Shown: positions 1 through 6,323, counted from the first letter of the stretch. The stretch is DNA of 9,267 nucleotides from Actinomycetes bacterium (GCA_023428185.1 JAEYYZ010000201.1:1-9267), one strand, 5' to 3'. Made by a program: numbers and translations. Notes: generated by a model from the sequence alone, not told the origin.

Positions 1-231
1 GTGCCCGGCATCGTCACGGGAGACATGGTCAAAGACGGTGCAGTCCTCATTGATGTGGGTGTGAGCCGCGTGACGGACCCCGAGACCGGCAAGTCAAAGG
101 TCGCGGGGGATATTGCGCCCGATGCCATTGCCAAGGCCTCCTGGTATTCGCCCAACCCCGGCGGTGTGGGCCCCATGACGCGCGCCATGCTGCTCACCAA
201 CGTGGTGGAGACCGCTGAGCGTCTGAGCTGA
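1..231 (+). CDS. folD: FolD, bifunctional methylenetetrahydrofolate dehydrogenase/cyclohydrolase (C-terminal 76 codons)
   Basis: This is the 3' end of a gene that begins before the window, so the GTG at position 1 is an internal valine codon and not a start. FolD is a cytoplasmic enzyme that oxidises 5,10-methylene-THF to 5,10-methenyl-THF with NADP and then hydrolyses it to 10-formyl-THF for purine and formyl-methionine synthesis. The fragment shows the end of the dinucleotide-binding domain: a VTGDMVK stretch, the strand and turn IDVGVSRV (fragment residues 17-24), VAGDI (34-38), and the diagnostic FolD signature PGGVGPMT (53-60) followed by the closing helix. FolD proteins are usually about 280-300 residues, so roughly a quarter is present. 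The TGA stop at 229-231 lies 16 nt before xthA on the same strand, so the two are probably co-transcribed. The signature makes the family assignment secure; the catalytic lysine region lies outside the window. Confidence 0.94.
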   Translation: MPGIVTGDMVKDGAVLIDVGVSRVTDPETGKSKVAGDIAPDAIAKASWYSPNPGGVGPMTRAMLLTNVVETAERLS

Positions 232-247
232 TCACTAGGCTGTCCGC

Positions 248-1048
248 ATGCGCATTGTGACTGTCAACGTCAACGGAGTCAGGGCCGCTCTCAAGAAGGG
301 TTTTGAGCAGTGGCTCCACGCGAGCGAGGCGGACGTGGTCTGTGTCCAAGAAGTGCGGGCTCCGGACGATGTCGTGGCTGCGGCCTTTGACGAGGGCTGG
401 CATGTGGTGCATCAGGAATCTGCGTTTAAGGGCCGCGCCGGTGTGGGGATACTTTCCCGCACGCCCATGCGTGACGTGGTCCACGGACTGCAGGTAGCGG
501 GCGTGCCAGTGCCGGATCCTGAGCACGCGGGCCGGTGGATTGAGGCCACCGTGGATAGCCCGGCCGGAGACGTGCGCGTGGTCTCGGTGTACGTGCACTC
601 CGGTGAAGTGGGCACGCCCAAGATGGACAACAAGTACGCGTTCCTTGAGCTCATGTCATTGCGCATGGCTGAACTGGAGCAGGCGTACCCGCGCGTAGTG
701 GTGATGGGCGACATCAATACCGCCCACACCAACAACGACATCAAGAACTGGAAGGGCAACCTCAAGACCGCAGGATTCTTGCCTGAGGAGCGCGCCTATC
801 TCGACAAGTGGTTCGCAATGGGCTGGGTTGACGTGCACCGCACCCTGGTGGGCGAGCGCGAGGGTCCGTACACGTGGTGGTCTCAACGTGGCAAGGCTTT
901 CGACACGGACACCGGCTGGCGCATCGACTACCAGATCGCCTCGGAAGCAATGGCGAACGCAGCCACGTCTGCCCGAGTCGATCGCGCACCGTCATGGGAT
1001 ACCCGGTGGAGTGATCACGCGCCCCTGGTGGTGGACTACGCGCTGTAG
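248..1048 (+). CDS. xthA: Exodeoxyribonuclease III / AP endonuclease (XthA family)
   Basis: The 266-residue protein matches the usual length of exonuclease III (about 260-270). The family incises DNA 5' to abasic sites and degrades 3' ends, with a Mg-dependent active site, in base-excision repair. The whole endonuclease/exonuclease/phosphatase fold is visible: NVNGVRAA at 7-14, the metal-binding glutamate in VCVQEVRAP (E35), GRAGVGILS at 62-70, the active-site tyrosine in VYVHSGE (Y115), MGDINTAH with D155 and N157, a WRIDYQI stretch with D227, and the terminal SDHAPL (D256, H257) with the catalytic histidine. No key residue is missing. Start: ATG at 248 follows the folD stop by 16 nt, and a weak AGG lies about 8 nt upstream, so translation may depend on the upstream gene. 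The TAG stop at 1046-1048 converges on the galactokinase gene across 24 bp. The assignment to exonuclease III rather than another EEP nuclease rests on the NVNG, GDIN and SDHAP motifs together. Confidence 0.95.
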   Translation: MRIVTVNVNGVRAALKKGFEQWLHASEADVVCVQEVRAPDDVVAAAFDEGWHVVHQESAFKGRAGVGILSRTPMRDVVHGLQVAGVPVPDPEHAGRWIEATVDSPAGDVRVVSVYVHSGEVGTPKMDNKYAFLELMSLRMAELEQAYPRVVVMGDINTAHTNNDIKNWKGNLKTAGFLPEERAYLDKWFAMGWVDVHRTLVGEREGPYTWWSQRGKAFDTDTGWRIDYQIASEAMANAATSARVDRAPSWDTRWSDHAPLVVDYAL

Positions 1049-1072
1049 GAGCGGGTCACAAAATGGCGGGGT
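1049..1072. other. Convergent gap between xthA and the galactokinase-like gene
   Basis: The 24-bp gap holds no hairpin followed by a T-run on either strand, so I see no intrinsic terminator for either of the two convergent genes. Read-through or factor-dependent termination is therefore likely. Confidence 0.4.
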
Positions 1073-2317
1073 CTACAGGATGGCGTAGTGCGGCAGGTCT
1101 AGGCCGCGGTCTCTGTAAGCCTGGTCAATAGCGCGGGCAATGCGTTCTGCTTCTGCCCTGCGGACCAGGGTGAGTACCGCACCGCCGCGGCCCCAGCCGG
1201 TGAGGTGGGCGCCCAAGGCTCCCTCTTGGAAGGCGGCTTCCACGGTGACGTTGAGCAAGTCAGAACTGAGATCAAAGTCCACGTCTTGAGATGCGTGCGA
1301 GCGATACAGGCTCTTGCCTATGGCCACAAACCGCTCATGGGCGGGCCCTGTTCCTGACAGTTCACCTATGACTTGACGCACACGGTCGTTCTCGTGGAGC
1401 ACGTGCCGTGCTCTCTTGCGGGAAACCTCGTTGGTGAGCAAGGCAACGTCCCGTAGCGGTTGAGGGCGCAGTTCCAGTTCGCGTAGCGAGCGTACCCCGA
1501 GGTCTCTTGCCGCCGCTGCGCATTCGGCACGGCGTTGGGCCGAGATCTCGGCGTTGGAGGCGGGCCGTACTCGGGTGTCCACCATCATGAGGGCTAGCCC
1601 GTATTCGGGGAAGTACAAGGGGTAGTGCTGGACTTGGGGAGGGCTGTGGAAGAAGTCCAGCAGGAGCGCTTCTCCTGGTTCGCAACGCAACACTGTGTGC
1701 AGGTCGAGGCCACCGGAAGGCGCACCGCCTTCAGTGATGGCCAGGAATGAACTCTCGCCGTCCACGCAGGCGTCAGCAAGTTCTGCGCGCCCTTGCTCGG
1801 TTTCCAATGCGAGTCGCCACAAGTGGTTGACGGCGAGTGCGGTCCCGGCGCTCACCGCTGCCGAGGATGACATTCCGGATTGGCGCGGCACAGCGGACGC
1901 GATGGCGATGTCCATGCCTTTGCCGGAGAAGCCACGTTCCATGAGCGCCCAGAACACGCTCGCGATGCGCGCGGGCCACCCGGGGATCGCTCCAGGGGTG
2001 AGATCGTTCAGATCGCCGTACCAGACGGAACCTGCGTTTGCGCCTTCGCTCACCCCCTTGCGGACTACGCGGATGACTGAATCATCTCGGCTCTTTGCGG
2101 CAATGAAGGCGCGGTGTGCCAACGCAGTGGCGAGGCTGAGACCGCCGTTGTAGTCGGTGTGGTCGCCAATGATGTTGACCATCCCGGGCGCGGAAACTAC
2201 GGCATCGGCAGATTCGCCAAACGTGTCCCGGAGTAGCTCCCATGCACGCTTCTCGCCTTCCTCGACGGTCCAGGCGGGGGCCCATCGCGAGTGGTCCGGG
2301 TGCTCGGCGTAGGGCAT
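1073..2317 (-). CDS. Galactokinase-family GHMP kinase with altered signature motifs
   Basis: This 414-residue protein resembles GalK, which phosphorylates galactose at C1 in the Leloir pathway. The N-terminal region has a galactokinase-type motif at 43-59, but it reads APGMVNIIGDHTDYNGG. The family consensus APGRVNLIGEHTDYN has Arg where M46 stands and Glu where D52 stands. The ATP-binding GHMP motif is at 144-154 (PRQSGMSSSAA). The expected catalytic-aspartate segment (GIMDQ in classical enzymes) appears as SGGLDLHT, with D205 as the candidate. The C-terminal glycine motif is TGWGRGG (373-379) instead of TGGGFGG. The family arginine-rich RARHVLHEND segment is present (302-311), and a degenerate SH.S segment is at 340-343. 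No galT, galE or sugar transporter lies in the window. The start ATG has only AGG one base upstream as ribosome site, so it may be leaderless. The fold is confident and the galactose specificity is not, because conserved catalytic residues are replaced; I therefore leave out the symbol galK. Confidence 0.82.
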   Translation of the reverse strand: MPYAEHPDHSRWAPAWTVEEGEKRAWELLRDTFGESADAVVSAPGMVNIIGDHTDYNGGLSLATALAHRAFIAAKSRDDSVIRVVRKGVSEGANAGSVWYGDLNDLTPGAIPGWPARIASVFWALMERGFSGKGMDIAIASAVPRQSGMSSSAAVSAGTALAVNHLWRLALETEQGRAELADACVDGESSFLAITEGGAPSGGLDLHTVLRCEPGEALLLDFFHSPPQVQHYPLYFPEYGLALMMVDTRVRPASNAEISAQRRAECAAAARDLGVRSLRELELRPQPLRDVALLTNEVSRKRARHVLHENDRVRQVIGELSGTGPAHERFVAIGKSLYRSHASQDVDFDLSSDLLNVTVEAAFQEGALGAHLTGWGRGGAVLTLVRRAEAERIARAIDQAYRDRGLDLPHYAIL

Positions 2318-2323
2318 ACCTGC

Positions 2324-2329
2324 ATTGTG
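2324..2329 (-). promoter_or_regulatory. Candidate -10 element for a leaderless galactokinase-like transcript
   Basis: On the minus strand the hexamer CACAAT lies at -12 to -7 relative to the ATG at 2317. It differs by one base from the TANNNT form of actinobacterial -10 boxes, and at this spacing transcription would begin at the A of the start codon. No convincing -35 hexamer is seen; the position is occupied by the palindrome. This is an inference from spacing only. Confidence 0.25.
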
Positions 2330-2341
2330 TCAGGGAGTTGT

Positions 2342-2353
2342 CCCACATGTGGG
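2342..2353. promoter_or_regulatory. 12-bp perfect palindrome upstream of the galactokinase-like gene
   Basis: CCCACATGTGGG is a perfect inverted repeat with no loop, in the 56-bp gap between the end of mrp and the start of the galactokinase-like gene. Its centre is about 30 bp upstream of the start codon, roughly where a -35 element would lie if the -10 is the CACAAT at 2329-2324. With no loop and no T-run it cannot work well as a transcription terminator, so a dimeric repressor or activator site is more likely. The binding protein is unknown. Confidence 0.35.
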
Positions 2354-2373
2354 GGAGAAGTGCGGTGTTTTCC

Positions 2374-3495
2374 CTACCGATTGACGGTGACGCCCAGCGA
2401 ACGGCCTGCTAAACCGCGTTGTCTGGAAGCCAGTGCTTGAGCAATATGGGTCAACGCAATCGCTGATGGTGCCTGCGGGGAACGGGTCACCACAGGCGTG
2501 CCGGCATCCCCAGCTTGCCGCGCCTCGATGTCCAAGGGAATCTGGCCTAGTAGCGGCACTACCTTGCCCAAGGTGGCGCTCAAGCGAGCGGCCACGGCCT
2601 CGCCGCCGCCGGAGCCAAACAGATCCAAACGAGTGCCGTCCGGCTGCTCCATCCACGACATGTTTTCGATGACGCCAGCTACGGACTGAGAGGTTTGAGT
2701 GGCGATGGCTCCAGCCCTCTCAGCAACATCGGCCGCGGCAGGTTGCGGAGTAGTGACCACCACGAGTTCCGCATGCGGAAGCAGTTGTGCCACCGAGATG
2801 GCAATGTCTCCGGTCCCTGGGGGGAGGTCAAGTAGCAGCACATCCAGGTCTCCCCAGAAGACGTCCGCAAGGAATTGCTCCAAAGCCCGGTGGAGCATCG
2901 GGCCTCTCCACACCACGGCCTGGCCGGGGGGCACAAACATGCCGATGCTCACTGCCTTGACCTCGTGCGCGATGGGCGGCAAGAGCATGTCGTCAAGCCG
3001 GGTGGGCTGGCCTGTGATGCCCAGCATCCCCGGAATGGAGAAGCCAAAAATGTCAGCGTCGAGCACACCCACCTTGAGTCCCTGCGCGGCCATGGCTACA
3101 GCCAAGTTGGCCGTGACGGTGGACTTACCTACGCCGCCTTTGCCCGATGCGATGGCGTACACACGCGTGAGGTTCCCTGGTTGCGTAAACGGGATCACGG
3201 GTTCGGGCTTCCCGCCGCGCAAGCTCGAACGCAGACTCAGCCGCTGCTCCTCGGTCATCACGCCTAGAGAAATCTTGACGTCGTCGATACCTGCCACCGT
3301 GCGAGCGGCGGCATCGACATCGGAGGTGATGCGGTCCTTCATGGGACAGCCTTGGGTGGTGAGGTCGATGCCAATCAGAGCAGTGGCACCCTCGAGGTCG
3401 ATGGAACGCACCATGCCGATCTCAGTGATGGGCCTGCGAATTTCTGGGTCGATGACCGTGGCAAGGGCTGAACGTACGTCCTCAATGGTGGGCAT
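2374..3495 (-). CDS. mrp: Mrp/ApbC (NBP35-type) iron-sulfur cluster carrier P-loop ATPase
   Basis: This 373-residue protein joins an N-terminal MIP18/DUF59 domain (about 1-90, with the conserved TTQGCP at 46-51, C50) to a ParA/MinD-type ATPase domain. The family carries and transfers Fe-S clusters to cytoplasmic apoproteins. The deviant Walker A motif SGKGGVGKST is at 117-126 with the signature lysine K119 and K124. LDADIFGFSIPGMLG at 145-159 is the switch I region, and LLDLPPGTGD at 221-230 is Walker B/switch II. The C-terminal VIENMS segment (275-280) is followed by a WMEQPDG stretch and FGSGGGE, where classical Mrp/ApbC proteins have a CxxC pair for the bridging cluster; here there is no CxxC. 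The start is set at ATG 3495: a longer reading to 3591 would overlap the upstream DUF1003 gene by 77 nt and adds residues unlike the family. It lies 19 nt after the DUF1003 stop, so the two are probably co-transcribed. Confidence 0.95.
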   Translation of the reverse strand: MPTIEDVRSALATVIDPEIRRPITEIGMVRSIDLEGATALIGIDLTTQGCPMKDRITSDVDAAARTVAGIDDVKISLGVMTEEQRLSLRSSLRGGKPEPVIPFTQPGNLTRVYAIASGKGGVGKSTVTANLAVAMAAQGLKVGVLDADIFGFSIPGMLGITGQPTRLDDMLLPPIAHEVKAVSIGMFVPPGQAVVWRGPMLHRALEQFLADVFWGDLDVLLLDLPPGTGDIAISVAQLLPHAELVVVTTPQPAAADVAERAGAIATQTSQSVAGVIENMSWMEQPDGTRLDLFGSGGGEAVAARLSATLGKVVPLLGQIPLDIEARQAGDAGTPVVTRSPQAPSAIALTHIAQALASRQRGLAGRSLGVTVNR

Positions 3496-3514
3496 GCGTC
3501 CATCGTAGGCCGCG

Positions 3515-4021
3515 CTACTTGCGTGGAGTTTCGCCTGTCTCGTCGTCCGCGCGAAGTTCCTCGAGCAGGGCGCGCAACTCGGAGCGCACAAAATCCCGCG
3601 TCGCCGTCTCGTTGATCGCGTGACGCAAGGCGGCTACTTCACGCGCCAAGTACTCGGTGTCCGCGAGAGAGCGCTCGGCGCGCTGCCTGTCTTGCTCGGC
3701 GGCCACCCTGTCTCGGTCGGTTTGGCGATTCTGTGCCAACAAGATGAGCGGGGCGGCGTAGGAGGCCTGCAAGGAGAGCACCAGAGTGAGCACGGTGTAC
3801 CCGTATTCGGCAGAGTCGAACTGGAAGCTCGCTGGCCCCCAGGTGTTCCACACCAGCCAGCCGATGGTGAACACCGTGAGGTAGATCAGAAAGCGGGGAG
3901 TGCCAAGAAAGCGCGCAATCCCCTCTGAGACGCGGCCCACGCGGTCCGCCTCGTGGGATGAGGTGCGCCGGCGAGCAAATCTCTTCTCGCCCATGGGGCG
4001 GTCAAGCCTGCGCTCAGCCAC
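3515..4021 (-). CDS. DUF1003 family membrane protein
   Basis: With the start at GTG 4021 the product is 168 residues. It has a basic N-terminal tail beginning MAERRLDRP, then two predicted transmembrane helices at about 43-60 (rich in F, L, I and W) and 74-97, then a charged, probably coiled-coil cytoplasmic tail. The family fingerprint is the end of helix 2 and its exit: SLQASYAAPLILLAQNRQ, with QNRQ..RDR following. No biochemical function is established for DUF1003. The start was chosen because GTG 4021 overlaps the upstream CBS gene's TGA by 8 nt (GTGGCTGA), typical of translational coupling, and has a G-rich ribosome-site-like run (GGGGGG) about 7 nt upstream. An ATG at 4054 would overlap by 41 nt, and ATG 3994 would lose the RLDRP stretch. 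Position between the MgtE_N/CBS protein and Mrp suggests a membrane partner of that cluster. Confidence 0.9.
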   Translation of the reverse strand: MAERRLDRPMGEKRFARRRTSSHEADRVGRVSEGIARFLGTPRFLIYLTVFTIGWLVWNTWGPASFQFDSAEYGYTVLTLVLSLQASYAAPLILLAQNRQTDRDRVAAEQDRQRAERSLADTEYLAREVAALRHAINETATRDFVRSELRALLEELRADDETGETPRK

Positions 4022-5294
4022 GAGCACCCCCCGTGCCGGGAGCGTCTTCGGCATGCTCGCGCCAGTCGCTTGGAAGCAAGTGGTCTAGGACGTCATCAAT
4101 CGAGATGGCACCCAAGAGGTGGCTGTCGTCGTCCACCACAGGCAGAGCCAGGATGTCGTACGCGGCCATGTGACGCGCAACCTCTGCGAGAGACTCCGCC
4201 GGGCTGAGTGGCGAGATGCCGGGGTCCACGTACGCGCCAATGGCTTCATGAGGTGGTTCACGCAACAGGCGTTGTAGGTGCACTACGCCGATGTACTTGC
4301 CGGTGGGCACCTCGAGTGGGGGGCGCACCACAAACACCATGGATGCAAGGGCGGGAGTCATTTCTTTGCGGCGCACCAAGGCGAGGCATGTGGCCACCGC
4401 GGTTTCGGGTCCCACGATGACGGGCTCAGTGGTCATCAGACCACCAGCAGTATTGTCTTCGTAGCCCATGAGCTGGCGCACTTGCCTCGCATCATCAGGT
4501 TCCATGAGTTCCAACAACTCTTGCGCCTCGCTCGCAGGCAAGTCACCCAAGAGGTCTGCGGCGTCGTCCGGTTCCATCGCCTCCAACACGTCGGCGGCGC
4601 GTTCGCGGCGTAACGTGCTCAGCAGGGCTACCTGGTCTTCTTCGGGCAGTTCTTCCAGCACGTCGGCGAGCCGCTCGTCGTCAAGCGCCGCCGCGATCTC
4701 CGCGGAGCGCGAGGGTGACATTTCTTTGAGGGCCGCCGCGAGGTCGGCTGGCTTGTAGTCGGCAAACGACTGAATGACCAGCGCCGCACCCTGCATTTGG
4801 TCGCGGCGGGTGAGGCCCGTCACGCCTTCCACATCCACCACTACGGCTTCGCCTCGGCGGGATAGGCCCAGCACTCCTCGCCTGCGCTCGTCCTTGCGGA
4901 CGTACAACTTGGTGACCACCCACGTGCGGTCCCGGCGTTGCTCAATCGCGATGTCTTCAATGAAGGCCTTGATGCGGCCTTCCTTGATGGTGACGGAGCG
5001 CTCAAACAGTTCGGCGATGGCGAGCGTCTCGGAAGCGCGCGCCTGGAACCGACGCAAGTTGACCACTCCAGTGCAGATCACTTGGCCCGCAGCAATGGAC
5101 GTCACCCGGGTGAGCGGCATGAAGACGCGGCGCCGGCCGGGAACCTCAACCACTAGACCTACAGCAGTGGGTGCGCCGCCCGCGCGCATCAGCAACACCA
5201 CGTCACGAACTCGGCCCACCGCGTCCCCAATGGGGTCAAATACGGTGGTGCCGGCAAGGCGCGCCACATAGACGCGGTCAATGGGGCCGCTCAT
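4014..5294 (-). CDS. Soluble PRC-barrel / MgtE_N / CBS-pair protein (MgtE-like, no transmembrane domain)
   Basis: The protein has 426 residues. Residues about 5-160 contain two PRC-barrel-like units (DPIGDAVGRVRDVVL at 20-34 and an IKAFIEDIAI unit near 108-117). Residues about 178-280 are an MgtE N-type acidic helical superhelix with repeated LP.....LL and EPDDA turns (241-245, 265-269). It ends with YEDNTAGGLMT at 278-288, close to the YPEDSAG...MT junction of MgtE. A CBS pair follows at about 283-408 (second CBS with ALPVVDDDSHLLGAISIDD). MgtE channels continue with five transmembrane helices after the CBS pair, but this protein stops about 18 residues later, and no hydrophobic segment is long enough to cross a membrane. 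Automated names such as magnesium transporter would therefore mislead. A Mg2+ or nucleotide sensor, or an adaptor, is more likely. The same architecture occurs in other actinobacteria next to DUF1003 and mrp genes. The start ATG 5294 has no strong ribosome site. Confidence 0.9.
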   Translation of the reverse strand: MSGPIDRVYVARLAGTTVFDPIGDAVGRVRDVVLLMRAGGAPTAVGLVVEVPGRRRVFMPLTRVTSIAAGQVICTGVVNLRRFQARASETLAIAELFERSVTIKEGRIKAFIEDIAIEQRRDRTWVVTKLYVRKDERRRGVLGLSRRGEAVVVDVEGVTGLTRRDQMQGAALVIQSFADYKPADLAAALKEMSPSRSAEIAAALDDERLADVLEELPEEDQVALLSTLRRERAADVLEAMEPDDAADLLGDLPASEAQELLELMEPDDARQVRQLMGYEDNTAGGLMTTEPVIVGPETAVATCLALVRRKEMTPALASMVFVVRPPLEVPTGKYIGVVHLQRLLREPPHEAIGAYVDPGISPLSPAESLAEVARHMAAYDILALPVVDDDSHLLGAISIDDVLDHLLPSDWREHAEDAPGTGGARG

Positions 5295-5300
5295 GGTCCC

Positions 5301-5306
5301 AGGGTA
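5301..5306 (-). promoter_or_regulatory. Candidate -10 element (TACCCT) for the MgtE_N/CBS gene
   Basis: On the minus strand TACCCT lies at -12 to -7 from the ATG at 5294, matching the TANNNT -10 pattern at the spacing expected for a leaderless transcript. No purine-rich ribosome site is better placed, and no clear -35 is visible. If real, the CBS-DUF1003-mrp cluster has its own promoter in the 40-bp gap after the kinase gene. Confidence 0.3.
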
Positions 5307-5334
5307 TTAGTGCGCCGTAGTGTTGGCGGGGAGG

Positions 5335-6237
5335 CTAGAGGGTGCGGCGCGCGACGTCCAGAGCGGCAAGCGCCCTCCAGCCGATGCTGGTAAACGGCTC
5401 TTGAGGCACGCTCGCGAGGATGAGCGCAAAGTTGACGGCTTCCGCGCGTGCTCGCGTGAAGGTCGCTGCGTCCACGCCTCCGTATCCCTGGATGAGCGCA
5501 TCCCATTGCGTGGTCGGGAGTAACACCAGTGCCTGTCCTAGGTCTGCGGCCGGATCGCCCGCCCCGGCGTGCACCCAGTCGACAATCCCTGAGAGTCTGC
5601 CCTCAAGGGTGATGACATTGCCCGCGTGCAAGTCAAGATGCGTCCAGTGGGGTGCGGGGCGGCTGATAGTGGCACCGCGATCGTAGGCCCGTTGCGCTGC
5701 GCTGGTGTTGAGATTCCATCCCACGGTGGAGGCAGTGCTTGCCAGGGCGTTCATGCGCTTAGTCGCGCGGGCGCCACGTTGCAGGAGGGACGTAGAACGC
5801 ATGGGGTTGCGGGGGGCCTCCGGCGGCGAGGGTTGGTGCAACGCACGCAACGCCGCGCCGAGGTCATGCGCTCCCTGCAGCGAGAGCGGCGCCTCGTGAT
5901 GAGTGGCGCCGTGGATCCACGCGACAATGCTCCACCGCCAGGGGAACAGCTCTGAGGGTTGGGCGACCCGAACCGGTGTTGGCGCGCGGAAGGGCCACTG
6001 CGGGGCGAGGCGGGGTAGCCACTGCAACTCCGTGGTTTGCATGTCAGCGGCTGATTGACTCTTGGGTAAACGCACTGCCCAGTCGTTTCCAAGGCGCCAC
6101 GTGACGCAATCGAAACCCTCGTAGCAGTCGCCTAGCGGGAACGCCGATGCCTCAGGAACGTGAGTCTGCAAGAGCGCGCGCAAACGCCCGGCGTCGATGG
6201 CTCCCTCAGCCGGGACTGCAGCCTGAGGCGCGTCCAC
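5335..6237 (-). CDS. APH-family phosphotransferase (aminoglycoside/choline/macrolide kinase fold), substrate unknown
   Basis: The 300-residue protein has the APH kinase fold. An N-terminal lobe carries the nucleotide-binding segment (DCYEGFDCVTWRLG at 37-50, then WAVRLPK at 53-59). The linker IVAWIHG at 104-110 resembles the W(I/L)xG hinge of these kinases. A helix has LGAALRALH (126-134). The catalytic loop HLDLHAGN (200-207) matches the HxDxxxxN Brenner motif with D202 and N207, and IVDW (218-221) gives the metal-binding aspartate D220, followed by GDPAADL (227-233). All catalytic residues are present, so the enzyme should be active. Family members phosphorylate aminoglycosides, macrolides, choline, sugars or amino acids, and the sequence alone does not choose among them. 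The start is GTG 6237 with AAGG on the minus strand 7 nt upstream (6248-6245), the clearest ribosome site in the window. It lies 86 bp after the decarboxylase stop and ends 40 bp before the CBS gene. Confidence 0.87.
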   Translation of the reverse strand: MDAPQAAVPAEGAIDAGRLRALLQTHVPEASAFPLGDCYEGFDCVTWRLGNDWAVRLPKSQSAADMQTTELQWLPRLAPQWPFRAPTPVRVAQPSELFPWRWSIVAWIHGATHHEAPLSLQGAHDLGAALRALHQPSPPEAPRNPMRSTSLLQRGARATKRMNALASTASTVGWNLNTSAAQRAYDRGATISRPAPHWTHLDLHAGNVITLEGRLSGIVDWVHAGAGDPAADLGQALVLLPTTQWDALIQGYGGVDAATFTRARAEAVNFALILASVPQEPFTSIGWRALAALDVARRTL

Positions 6238-6243
6238 GCGGCC

Positions 6244-6249
6244 ACCTTA
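6244..6249 (-). promoter_or_regulatory. Shine-Dalgarno site for the APH-family kinase
   Basis: The minus strand reads TAAGGT here, seven bases (TGGCCGC) after AAGG and before the GTG start at 6237. It is a good match to the anti-Shine-Dalgarno core and supports that GTG as the true start over later codons. Confidence 0.55.
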
Positions 6250-6323
6250 CGCGCACCGCCGGTGTCAGCGGAAGAGCGTTTTCTACAAAACCCTGCGGCC
6301 CGCCGTTGTGGATATGTGAGGAA

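Noticed and set aside
1..3. GTG at position 1 as a true start codon
   Set aside because: The translated fragment is the middle-to-C-terminal part of FolD, so the gene starts outside the window.
194..598. Minus-strand frame (134 codons) antisense to folD and xthA
   Set aside because: Shadow of two well-supported genes, with no domain or ribosome site.
1043..1078. Inverted repeat CTGTAG...CTACAG between xthA and the galactokinase-like gene, as a bidirectional terminator
   Set aside because: Only six pairs with a 24-nt loop and no T-run; it arises because both genes end in a Leu codon CTG followed by TAG.
2699..3508. Long plus-strand reading frame (269 codons) antisense to mrp
   Set aside because: It lies wholly over the clear Mrp gene, has low-complexity Ser/Pro/Arg-rich translation and no recognisable domain; GC-rich DNA produces such frames.
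3496..3591. Extended N terminus of Mrp starting at 3591
   Set aside because: It would overlap the DUF1003 gene by 77 nt and adds 32 residues unlike the family; ATG 3495 begins directly at the MIP18 domain.
5335..6237. Naming the APH-fold gene an aminoglycoside-resistance gene
   Set aside because: The fold covers many substrates, and there is no resistance cassette, mobile element or diagnostic subfamily motif to support it.
6254..6264. CACCG-C-CGGTG dyad upstream of the APH kinase
   Set aside because: Short, and such GC dyads are common in this base composition; no supporting spacing or second copy.
6278..6291. GTTTT-CTAC-AAAAC hairpin after the decarboxylase stop
   Set aside because: Five mostly A:T pairs and no following U-run on the transcribed strand; too weak to call a terminator.
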